In this document: positions 7,931 through 14,226 of the stretch, one piece after another
Layout: every line of letters begins with the position of its first letter
How positions within the stretch are numbered: position 1 is the first letter of the stretch
Notes under the pieces: model-generated
Seen by the model: the letters and a program-made list of their open reading frames with translations, nothing else
What the model was told of the DNA's origin: nothing
Databases searched by the model: none
Made by a program: the position numbers and the translations under genes
From: CBDUMN01 sp965368335
GTDB taxonomy: Bacteria > Pseudomonadota > Alphaproteobacteria > Rhodospirillales > JAPHRK01
Assembly (NCBI GenBank): GCA_965368335.1
Contig: CBDUMN010000045.1
Location: 1 to 28,141, forward strand
Direction: 5' to 3'
Length of the DNA: 28,141 nt

Positions 7931-8028
7931 CAGAAAGGCCGGGCGGACATTCCCTCCCCCCCCTCCCCTGGTCCTCCCGGCCCAATCAACCCCCTAAACT
8001 CAAACCCCGGCCAAAAGCCGGGGTTTTT
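7931..8028 (+). ncRNA. Candidate small RNA with C-rich (anti-Shine-Dalgarno) loop
   Basis: About 98 nt, bounded by a sigma-70-like promoter and an intrinsic terminator, with no ORF. The 5' hairpin pairs GGCCGGGCGGAC (7938-7949) with GTCCTCCCGGCC (7971-7982) with one mismatch. It exposes a loop containing CCCTCCCCCCCCTCCCC (7952-7968). Alphaproteobacteria have known families of trans-acting small RNAs with CCUCCUCCC-type hairpin loops that pair with ribosome binding sites, and this design fits. Seven loop bases (CCCCCCT) can pair with AGGGGGG in the ribosome binding site of the downstream octaheme gene, and CCTCCCC with GGGGAGG before the hydrolase gene at 14961. Function is inferred. Confidence 0.55.
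8002..8028 (+). terminator. Intrinsic terminator of the small RNA candidate
   Basis: A perfect 10-bp stem AAACCCCGGC / GCCGGGGTTT with loop CAAAA runs into five T. No plus-strand protein gene ends upstream inside this region, so the terminator implies a short independent transcript. Confidence 0.75.
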
Positions 8029-8113
8029 CATTCACCTATGCACTTGCAGCATATCTGTCTATATCCAACCTGCATATCAGTTATTGACCAAAATCGCTTA
8101 CGCCTACACCACT

Positions 8114-8142
8114 TTGAGTATATATTAGTTCCGCCTTATGTT
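8114..8142 (+). promoter_or_regulatory. Putative promoter of the octaheme/SoxYZ operon with BigR-like element
   Basis: TTGAGT (8114-8119), a 17-bp spacer and TATGTT (8137-8142) form a plausible sigma-70 promoter with a start near 8149. The spacer contains ATATATTAG, the same 9 bases as the right part of the palindromic operator in the bigR promoter (19252-19263), and in the same place relative to the -35. This suggests shared control by the BigR-type repressor, though here the left half-site is imperfect. Confidence 0.4.
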
Positions 8143-8227
8143 ATAGGTCTTGGAACCTTCAGGATCGCGGCATTCAAATGCCGATTTCTCGGCAAGCCGC
8201 CTCCTCCGAATAATAAGGGGGGCCGAT

Positions 8228-9793
8228 ATGCAGAAGAATACCGAATTGGTCAGGGCGTTCGTCCATTTCGTCAAGACTTCCATCATTTTCGCTTTCGTCA
8301 TGGCCTTGCCGCTGGCGCAAGATGCTTTTGCGGCCACAACATCGACGGCCGATCACACCAAATTCAAAGAACTGGAAGGACCGTTCGAGACGGGACCGCA
8401 GGTTACAAAAGCCTGCCTGTCCTGCCACACGGAAGCCGCCAAACAGGTTCATAAAACAAAGCACTGGACCTGGGAGTTCAAAAATCCCGACACCGGACAG
8501 CTTTTGGGGAAGCGGAACGTCGTTAACAACTTCTGCATTTCGACCCAGTCGAACATTAAAGGCTGCTCTGTTTGTCATGTTGGTTACGGCTGGACCGACA
8601 ACACTTTCGACTTCACGGCTGAAGAGAAGGTCGACTGTCTCGTCTGCCACGACACAACGGGCGCCTACGACAAAAACCGACTGCGGGAAGGCAAGCGCGT
8701 TAAACTTGATAAGGTGGCGCAAAATGTTGGCAAAACAAGTCGCACCAGTTGCGGCACCTGCCACTTCAAGGGCGGCGGCGGCAAAGCGGTCAAACACGGC
8801 GATCTCGATCCAAGTTTTGAAGCACCCGATATCTTCGTTGACGTCCATATGGATGCCGACGGACTGAACTTCTCTTGCTCGACCTGCCATACAACCGACG
8901 CACATATGGTGAGCGGTAGCCGTTATACCCCAAAGGCTAAAGACACAGGTGGTGTGGACGTACCGGGAAAGACCGACGGAAGTCGTGCAACCTGCGTTTC
9001 CTGCCATGGCGACCGCCCGATGAAGGATGAAAAACTCAACGACCACACTGATCGCATTGCCTGCCAAACCTGCCATATCCCTCATTTTGCACGGGGAGAC
9101 TACCCTTCCAAAATGTGGTGGGACTGGTCTCAGGCCGGAAAAATGAATGACAAGGGCAAACCTTTCTCCCGCCTCGATTCGGAAGGCAACGAAATCTACA
9201 ATTCCAAGAAGGGCGACTTCAAATGGGAGCGGGACGTTGTGCCCGAATACCGCTGGTTCAACGGCAACGTTCTCTATACCCTGCCGACCGACAAGATCGA
9301 TCCGACGAAGGTCGTTGAAGTCAATAAGTTCATGGGCAGCGCCGACGATCCCAACGCATTGATCTGGCCGATTAAGCTGATGCGCGGTAAACAGCCTTAC
9401 GACGTCGGCAACAAAACCATGGCGATTCCCCATACCACCGGCAAAGATGGTTTCTGGAAAACCTTTGACTGGCAGGAAGCCATTACCAAAGGCATGAAGG
9501 CGGCCAACCTGCCTTACAGCGGCGAGTATGGATTTATTGAAACCGAAATGTCGTGGCCGATGGCCCATATGGTCGCCCCGGCGAAAGAGTCTCTGCAATG
9601 TGAAGACTGCCACGCCAAGGATGGCCGCCTCGCCAATATCGACGGCGTCTATCTTCCAGGCAGAGACGCCAACCGCTGGCTCGATCTTGGCGGGTTCGGC
9701 ATTCTCGCTCTCACAGCCTTTGGCGTTACGGCCCACGGTGCCTTGAGGTTCTTCCTCAACAGACGCAACGGCAAATCCGGGAAGGAGGGCTGA
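8228..9793 (+). CDS. otr: Octaheme cytochrome c, tetrathionate-reductase (OTR) family, membrane-anchored (521 aa)
   Basis: The protein has an N-terminal signal peptide (about 1-36, ending near AFAATT) and exactly eight CxxCH heme motifs, at Cys63, 113, 137, 175, 217, 256, 279 and 458. This count and spacing match the octaheme tetrathionate reductase family, whose Shewanella member reduces tetrathionate and also nitrite and hydroxylamine in vitro. A C-terminal transmembrane helix (about 485-508) followed by basic residues would anchor it on the periplasmic side, next to the cytochrome b encoded immediately after. The ATG is chosen for its AAGGGGGG ribosome binding site; a longer ORF upstream lacks one. 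In this SoxYZ context the physiological direction may be sulfur oxidation rather than reduction. The substrate is inferred; family and heme count are seen directly. Confidence 0.92.
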   Translation: MQKNTELVRAFVHFVKTSIIFAFVMALPLAQDAFAATTSTADHTKFKELEGPFETGPQVTKACLSCHTEAAKQVHKTKHWTWEFKNPDTGQLLGKRNVVNNFCISTQSNIKGCSVCHVGYGWTDNTFDFTAEEKVDCLVCHDTTGAYDKNRLREGKRVKLDKVAQNVGKTSRTSCGTCHFKGGGGKAVKHGDLDPSFEAPDIFVDVHMDADGLNFSCSTCHTTDAHMVSGSRYTPKAKDTGGVDVPGKTDGSRATCVSCHGDRPMKDEKLNDHTDRIACQTCHIPHFARGDYPSKMWWDWSQAGKMNDKGKPFSRLDSEGNEIYNSKKGDFKWERDVVPEYRWFNGNVLYTLPTDKIDPTKVVEVNKFMGSADDPNALIWPIKLMRGKQPYDVGNKTMAIPHTTGKDGFWKTFDWQEAITKGMKAANLPYSGEYGFIETEMSWPMAHMVAPAKESLQCEDCHAKDGRLANIDGVYLPGRDANRWLDLGGFGILALTAFGVTAHGALRFFLNRRNGKSGKEG

Positions 9794-9795
9794 TC

Positions 9796-10407
9796 ATGAC
9801 CGCCACGACAAAACGGGTATATATTTTCAAGGGATTCGAACGTTTCTGGCACTGGTCCCAGGCGGCCCTAATCATTGGCATGGCCTTCACCGGATTTGAG
9901 ATCCATGGGACTTACAAGGCGCTTGGTTTCGAGAGCGCCGTATTCTGGCACACTACGTCGGCCTGGGCGCTGATCGGTCTCTGGATATTCGCCATCTTCT
10001 GGCACATAACCACAGGAGAATGGCGGCACTACGTACCCACCAGCGACAAACTTTTCGCCGTCATCAAGTTCTACGGTTATGGCATTTTCAGGGGCGAACA
10101 CCATCCCTACAAACCAACGCCGATCCGCAAACATAACCCGCTCCAGCTTCTCGCCTATCTCGGCTTCAAGCTGGCGATGGCTCCGGCCATCTGGATCACC
10201 GGACTGCTCTATCTGTTCTATAACGATTGGGCGGCCTGGGGGTTGAGCGGCCTCAGCCTCGGCATCATTGCCATGCTCCATGTGGCTGCAGCTTTCGCTC
10301 TGGTGATTTTCATGGTTGGCCACGTTTACCTGATCACCACCGGCCACACGCTGACCGCCCATATGAAGGCGATGATCACCGGCTGGGACGAACAGGAGGA
10401 GGACTAA
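9796..10407 (+). CDS. Cytochrome b/b6-type membrane subunit, partner of the octaheme cytochrome (203 aa)
   Basis: A four-helix membrane cytochrome b related to the b-type subunits of Ni-Fe hydrogenases and formate dehydrogenases (cytochrome b561 superfamily). Candidate heme ligands are His19 (ERFWHW), His52, His70, His162 and His176, in or near the hydrophobic segments at about 18-37, 50-70, 120-140 and 155-180. It starts 2 bp after the octaheme stop and has a GGAGGG ribosome binding site inside the preceding gene, so the two are co-translated. The likely role is electron exchange between periplasmic hemes and the quinone pool. It resembles the pairing of a multiheme electron carrier with a quinone-interacting cytochrome b. 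Confidence 0.88.
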   Translation: MTATTKRVYIFKGFERFWHWSQAALIIGMAFTGFEIHGTYKALGFESAVFWHTTSAWALIGLWIFAIFWHITTGEWRHYVPTSDKLFAVIKFYGYGIFRGEHHPYKPTPIRKHNPLQLLAYLGFKLAMAPAIWITGLLYLFYNDWAAWGLSGLSLGIIAMLHVAAAFALVIFMVGHVYLITTGHTLTAHMKAMITGWDEQEED

Positions 10408-10410
10408 GTC

Positions 10411-10893
10411 ATGTACGCCACTCCGATCCAAGAATTCCGCCTCTCTCGCAGAGAGGTCTTAAAAGCGGGCGGCGCAGCTGTCGTTACGGCGTTACTCCTA
10501 GGCCTTCCCCTGCCCGTTCAAGCTTCTCCAAAAGACGTCAGAAAACGTCTGGATGAACTAACCAACGGGGCGACACTAGAGGAAGGCCGGGTGGCAATCG
10601 AATTGCCCGCCTTAACCCAAGACGGCAAACGAACGCGCATCCGCGTTACCGTTGATAGCCCCATGACCGAGGAAGACCACGTTAAGGCCGTACATATTCT
10701 GGCTGAACGGAATACCGTGCCCAATGTGGGAAGCTACTTCTTTAGTCCAATGAGCGGCAAGGTCGACATCACCACCCGAATGCGGGTCGCCCAATCTCAA
10801 ACCATTGTTGTGGCAGCCGAAATGAGTGACGGAAGCTTCTACTATACCAAAGCCCGCTGCAAAGTTGCGCGCGGCGCTGGCGGATGCGGCTGA
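10411..10893 (+). CDS. soxY: SoxY, thiosulfate-oxidation sulfur carrier subunit (160 aa)
   Basis: SoxY carries sulfur intermediates on a C-terminal swinging-arm cysteine in the periplasm. The protein has a Tat signal (SRREVLK, Arg13/Arg14) followed by a hydrophobic stretch and cleavage near VQASP. The SoxY fold region includes HVKAVHILAERN and FFSPMSGKVDITTRMRVAQSQTIVVAAEMSDG. It ends ARGAGGCG, so carrier Cys159 is the second-last residue, one Gly shorter than the textbook GGCGG tail. A further cysteine, Cys150, sits nine residues earlier in the arm region, which is unusual. The gene starts 3 bp after cytochrome b with GGAGGA upstream, and soxZ follows 13 bp later. Export as a complex with signal-less SoxZ is expected from the known family. 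Confidence 0.92.
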   Translation: MYATPIQEFRLSRREVLKAGGAAVVTALLLGLPLPVQASPKDVRKRLDELTNGATLEEGRVAIELPALTQDGKRTRIRVTVDSPMTEEDHVKAVHILAERNTVPNVGSYFFSPMSGKVDITTRMRVAQSQTIVVAAEMSDGSFYYTKARCKVARGAGGCG

Positions 10894-10906
10894 GGAGGGA
10901 AAAATC

Positions 10907-11242
10907 ATGAAACCCAAAACTCCTAGAATTAGCATGCCGAAAACCGCCGAACCGGGTGAGATCATTCCGATTAAAACGAAAATTCGGCACCCGATGGAAA
11001 CCGGCTGGAGAAAAGACGGCAACGGCCAAACCGTTCCACGCAACCGGATTACACGGTTCGTGTGCCGTTTCAACGGCACCCTAATCGTCGCGGCCGATTA
11101 CGATGCTGGAATTGCCACCGACCCCTATCTGCTTTTCCACGCAAAAGTGACGGGGGATGGCACTTTCACCTTCCGCTGGGAAGCGGACGGCAACGAAACC
11201 TATACCGCCGAAGTGCCGTTCCAAGTCGGAGTGGGAGCATGA
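10907..11242 (+). CDS. soxZ: SoxZ, sulfur carrier complex subunit (111 aa)
   Basis: SoxZ is the partner that forms the heterodimer with SoxY. The sequence shows an Ig-like beta-sandwich: PRISMPKTAEPGEIIPIKTKIRHPMETGWR, then FNGTLIVAADYDAGIATDPYLLFHAKVTGDGTFTFRW and a final TYTAEVPFQVG. Length is typical (about 105-110). No signal peptide is present, as usual, since it is exported together with SoxY by Tat. The ATG at 10907 is chosen because GAGGAGGG precedes it; a longer in-frame ORF from 10826 would overlap soxY by more than 60 bp. Genes for SoxXA, SoxB and SoxCD are absent from the window. Confidence 0.92.
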   Translation: MKPKTPRISMPKTAEPGEIIPIKTKIRHPMETGWRKDGNGQTVPRNRITRFVCRFNGTLIVAADYDAGIATDPYLLFHAKVTGDGTFTFRWEADGNETYTAEVPFQVGVGA

Positions 11243-11271
11243 ACAGATTAAAAAAACAGGCAAACAAAGGC

Positions 11272-11287
11272 ATGACCATAAGGTCAT
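11272..11287 (+). repeat. Short perfect hairpin between soxZ and the rhodanese gene
   Basis: ATGACC-ATAA-GGTCAT is a perfect 6-bp stem with a 4-nt loop, 22 bp before the rhodanese start and just ahead of its GAGGAGG site. There is no T tract. It may protect or separate the downstream mRNA, or adjust translation of the rhodanese. Confidence 0.3.
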
Positions 11288-11309
11288 AAAGGATGAGGAG
11301 GACACGACT

Positions 11310-12428
11310 ATGAGACCCACAACCAGATTCTTCGCCATTGTAACGGCTTTGGTCGTGGCGGTTTTCGTCAGCTTACCCGTTTCATCTTTTGCGGAAGACG
11401 GGGAGCGATATTCAAAAATCGTCGATTACAAATTCATTGCGGAATACGCTGTTATTCCCGTACGTGACGACGTCGCCATCATTGACTCACGGCCTTATAA
11501 AAGACGCTATAATAAGGGGCATATCCCAGGCGCCATCAGCATTCCCGATTCTGGTTTTGACAAAATGACCGGAATGCTGCCTGAGGATAAAGGCAAGCTG
11601 CTTATCTTCTACTGCGGCGGCCAAAAATGCATGCTGAGCCACAAATCGGCCTTCAAGGCTGAAAAACTCGGCTACACAAATATCCGCGTTTATGCCGACG
11701 GCTACCCCGATTGGATCAAGCAAAGCAACTTTGGTTCGGTTGATGCGCCTTACATCAAAGATGTCATTGCCAAAAACACGGCAACTGTAGTCGACGCCCG
11801 TCCGTTCAAACGTAAATATGCCAAAGGTCACGTTCCGGGCGCTATCAGCATCCCCGATAGCAGCTTTGACAAACAGGCCAATATGCTGCCCAGCGACAAA
11901 AAATCCCCACTGATTTTCTATTGTGGTGGGGAGAAATGCCCGTTGAGCATGAAGTCTGCGATCAAGGCAAAGGAAATGGGCTACACCAATGTGATGCTCT
12001 TCCAGCCCGGTTTCCCCGCTTGGAAAAAAGCCGGTTTCCCGGTCGCCAAAGGCGCCGAGCCGTTTGAAGCCAATGCTGGCGGCGCGGAGATCAAAGCCGG
12101 TCCCGACGGTGACACCATCACAGTCGCTTCATTTACCAAGATCATGAAAGACGCGCCGGACAGCATCCACCTCTATGACGTGCGCGACCCCGGTGAATAT
12201 GACAAAGGGACCATTCCCGGTGCGAAAAACATGCCCGTGGAAGACCTGGAAGATGAAATCGAATCGCTGCCCACCGACAAACCCATCGTATTCGTTTGCG
12301 CCACGGGTGCGAGAAGCGGCGAAGCCTACGATATCGTCAAGCTGCTGAAAGCAGACATGAAAGTCTTCTTCCTTGATGCGGAAATCACCTATCACGGTGA
12401 CGACAAATACGATCTCAAACAGAACTAG
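11310..12428 (+). CDS. Exported protein with three rhodanese domains (372 aa)
   Basis: A signal peptide (about 1-28, cleavage near SSFAED) is followed by three tandem rhodanese domains. These transfer sulfane sulfur through a persulfide on a loop cysteine. Domain 1 (about 40-140) has loop CGGQKCMLS with Cys102; domain 2 (about 148-242) has CGGEKCPLS with Cys205. These two are close relatives, sharing HxPGAISIPDSxFDK and LIFYCGGxKC, and look like an internal duplication. Domain 3 (about 270-365) is divergent with loop CATGARSG and Cys330. All three catalytic cysteines are intact. The ATG is preceded by GAGGAGG; the longer ORF upstream is rejected because it would overlap soxZ and hide the signal peptide. 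It could pass sulfur to or from SoxYZ in the periplasm. Confidence 0.9.
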   Translation: MRPTTRFFAIVTALVVAVFVSLPVSSFAEDGERYSKIVDYKFIAEYAVIPVRDDVAIIDSRPYKRRYNKGHIPGAISIPDSGFDKMTGMLPEDKGKLLIFYCGGQKCMLSHKSAFKAEKLGYTNIRVYADGYPDWIKQSNFGSVDAPYIKDVIAKNTATVVDARPFKRKYAKGHVPGAISIPDSSFDKQANMLPSDKKSPLIFYCGGEKCPLSMKSAIKAKEMGYTNVMLFQPGFPAWKKAGFPVAKGAEPFEANAGGAEIKAGPDGDTITVASFTKIMKDAPDSIHLYDVRDPGEYDKGTIPGAKNMPVEDLEDEIESLPTDKPIVFVCATGARSGEAYDIVKLLKADMKVFFLDAEITYHGDDKYDLKQN

Positions 12429-12443
12429 AGGCTGTTCTCAAAG

Positions 12444-12474
12444 CGGGCCGTCCTTAAAGGGCGGCCCGTCTTTT
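12444..12474 (+). terminator. Intrinsic terminator inside the sulfur gene cluster
   Basis: CGGGCCGTCC (12444-12453) pairs with GGGCGGCCCG (12459-12468), one G-T pair, loop TTAAA, followed by TC and four T. It lies between the rhodanese and the cytochrome c gene, with no clear new promoter behind it. It probably lowers expression of the last two genes rather than isolating them. Confidence 0.65.
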
Positions 12475-12497
12475 AAATAACGTCTGGGAAAAATAAA

Positions 12498-12923
12498 ATG
12501 AAAAAACAAATCTATATCTTTCTCCTGCCGCTGCTTGCGGTGGTCGCAACCTTTGCCTCACAGCCTCTGAGCATTAATACGGCTGAGGCTGCGGAAAAAG
12601 CCAACTGGAAAATTGGCCGCGTTTACAATCGTCTGATCTGCAACGCCTGCCACCGCCAAGACGACGGAAAGGTCACCTCTCCCTACGACCGGAAAAAGGC
12701 TGAATGGACGGCTTATTTCCAAGCCGATCAACACGCCAAAGGCGGCTCTGTCAACGGATCGGTCAAATATTACGCCAGCCAAGCCTACCGCAGCAGCATC
12801 CAGCATGAAAACAAAGCCGCCTCAAAGTTCCTCAAACTTTCCAACGAGGAAATGATGGCCCATGTCATAGAATTTTACATTCACGGCGCTAAAGATTCCG
12901 ACACCCCGGCCCGCTGCCAATAA
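12498..12923 (+). CDS. Periplasmic monoheme cytochrome c (141 aa)
   Basis: A small exported cytochrome. The signal peptide (about 1-32, ending AEAAEK) is followed by one heme motif CNACH (Cys48, Cys51, His52). Downstream residues are helical, with Met119/Met120 as possible axial ligands. A lone Cys140 lies at the end (DTPARCQ), next to last in the chain, and could form a disulfide, ligate heme or carry sulfur. It is not clearly SoxX or a known class I subfamily. It is likely the electron acceptor or carrier for the octaheme/SoxYZ system toward an oxidase or reductase. It lies 24 bp after the internal terminator and 27 bp before the permease gene. Confidence 0.8.
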   Translation: MKKQIYIFLLPLLAVVATFASQPLSINTAEAAEKANWKIGRVYNRLICNACHRQDDGKVTSPYDRKKAEWTAYFQADQHAKGGSVNGSVKYYASQAYRSSIQHENKAASKFLKLSNEEMMAHVIEFYIHGAKDSDTPARCQ

Positions 12924-12950
12924 GTCCAATCCACAGGGAGGCAATTTGCC

Positions 12951-14183
12951 ATGACAGACGGACCGGTGCTCTCGGGCTTTAAAGAAGATTTCAAATCGGC
13001 GCTGCAGGACGAATGGTCTCCCTATTTCGGAGCCCTCGCCATTGTCGCCGTGGTTATCGCACTGATGGCCAGCGGATTTTTCTGGGGTGTTTTCGGAGGA
13101 CTGCGCCTCTGGGGCGATTGGTTCAATGAACTAATCGGGCTCAATGCCCTGCTCGGCAACAAGCCGCGCCTGGAAAATCCCTTTACCCATCGCATTTCAC
13201 TGCTCAACATCACCCTGGTATTAGGTGCTTTCACGGCCGCCGCACTAGCCGGTCAATTCCGCATCAACCGCCCTCCTCCTGTTGAATACGCCTGGGGCGC
13301 CATAGGTGGAATTTTGATGGGGATCGGCGCGACCCTGGCAGGCGGCTGCACGGTCGGAGGTTTCTTTACCCCCATCGTTTTCTCCTCCCCGGCCGGCTGG
13401 GTCATGCTCGCCGGTTTACTGGGCGGCGCTTTCATCGGCCTTAAAATCCTGCTCTGGGGCATGGAAACCATTACCTGGGGACAAACCGCACCGACACCGC
13501 ACCCACAGTCAGAAGGAACATTGAAAGTTATATCTTGGTTCGGCTTGGCGGTTTTAATCGGGATTCTTTTCTGGGCCTCATCCTGGTTTGGCAGTGAAGA
13601 AAAAAAGTTTGCCTCTCGCGGCATCGTCGTGCTCGGCGGCTTCGCCCTCGGCTTTATTCTCCATCGTTCCCGTTTCTGTTTCTCTCGCGCTATTCGAGAA
13701 CCCCTTATGACCGGTGAAGGAACAATGACCAAGGCGACAATCCTTGCCTTGGCCATCGGCATGACATTGGGATCATTGCTCTTTTCAAAAGGACTGCTCG
13801 ACCCTTATTTGGCGGTCCCCGCCACGTTCTGGCTCGGCTCGCTTCTCGGCGGTTTGATTTTCGGCGTTGGCATGATCTTCGCCGGCGGTTGCGCCTCGGG
13901 CTCTCTCTGGCGTATGGGAGAAGGTCACCTCAAACTTTGGGTCGCGGTCTTTTTCTTTGCCTGGAGCGGTTCCACCTTCGGGGCAATTCTCAGGCATTGG
14001 GAAGTCATGAAAACCGAAATGACCCTTGATCTGGTCGAAGCCTCAAAGGTGGGATATCAAGCCTTTCTCCCGGCCATGGTCGGCGGGTGGCTCAACGCCT
14101 ACCTGATCAGCTTCGCCTTGATGGGGCTGTGGTACGCCCTCGTGCGCTACAACGAAACGACCGACCGCTTTACGGTGATATAG
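12951..14183 (+). CDS. tsuA: YeeE/YedE (TsuA-like) thiosulfate/sulfur transporter (410 aa)
   Basis: A polytopic inner-membrane protein with the two-fold repeated YeeE/YedE architecture. Three conserved cysteines sit in the family motifs: Cys133 in AGGCTVGG, Cys243 in RSRFCFSR and Cys314 in AGGCASGS. In characterised TsuA, three membrane cysteines relay thiosulfate through the membrane, and their order and motif context match here. The ATG is preceded by GGGAGG. Length (410) is that of the full-length fused form. In this cluster it could import thiosulfate or sulfane sulfur produced in the periplasm for assimilation or cytoplasmic oxidation. Substrate is inferred from the family. Confidence 0.88.
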   Translation: MTDGPVLSGFKEDFKSALQDEWSPYFGALAIVAVVIALMASGFFWGVFGGLRLWGDWFNELIGLNALLGNKPRLENPFTHRISLLNITLVLGAFTAAALAGQFRINRPPPVEYAWGAIGGILMGIGATLAGGCTVGGFFTPIVFSSPAGWVMLAGLLGGAFIGLKILLWGMETITWGQTAPTPHPQSEGTLKVISWFGLAVLIGILFWASSWFGSEEKKFASRGIVVLGGFALGFILHRSRFCFSRAIREPLMTGEGTMTKATILALAIGMTLGSLLFSKGLLDPYLAVPATFWLGSLLGGLIFGVGMIFAGGCASGSLWRMGEGHLKLWVAVFFFAWSGSTFGAILRHWEVMKTEMTLDLVEASKVGYQAFLPAMVGGWLNAYLISFALMGLWYALVRYNETTDRFTVI

Positions 14184-14185
14184 AG

Positions 14186-14217
14186 AAACGCGCCGAATGA
14201 CAGTTTCGGCGCGTTTT
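14186..14217. terminator. Bidirectional terminator between the permease and hydrolase genes
   Basis: A perfect 12-bp stem AAACGCGCCGAA / TTCGGCGCGTTT with loop TGACAGT lies between two convergent genes. The TTTT on the plus side, and TTT on the minus side, allow it to end both transcripts. Confidence 0.75.
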
Positions 14218-14226
14218 GTAACGAAC

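Larger units (their letters stand above)
7790..8227. other. Divergent intergenic region: palindrome, small RNA candidate, operon promoter
   Basis: This 438-bp stretch contains no protein gene. Left to right it holds a possible minus-strand promoter for the APH/kinase gene (about 7847-7880), an 18-bp palindrome (7874-7891), and a plus-strand sigma-70-like promoter (7897-7924). A C-rich stem-loop and intrinsic terminator follow (7937-8028, the candidate small RNA). Then come a second sigma-70-like promoter (8114-8142), a perfect 7-bp hairpin with 2-nt loop (8168-8183), and the ribosome binding site AAGGGGGG of the octaheme cytochrome gene. Confidence 0.6.

Noticed and set aside
8174..9736. A 520-codon open frame on the minus strand opposite the octaheme gene
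   Set aside because: It is an antisense shadow: the plus strand shows eight heme motifs, a signal peptide and a strong ribosome binding site, while the antisense product has no recognisable domain or start site.
12444..12474. Operon boundary that separates the cytochrome c and permease genes from the sulfur operon
   Set aside because: A terminator is real here, but no convincing promoter lies in the 23 bp after it, so the last two genes are probably still reached by read-through.
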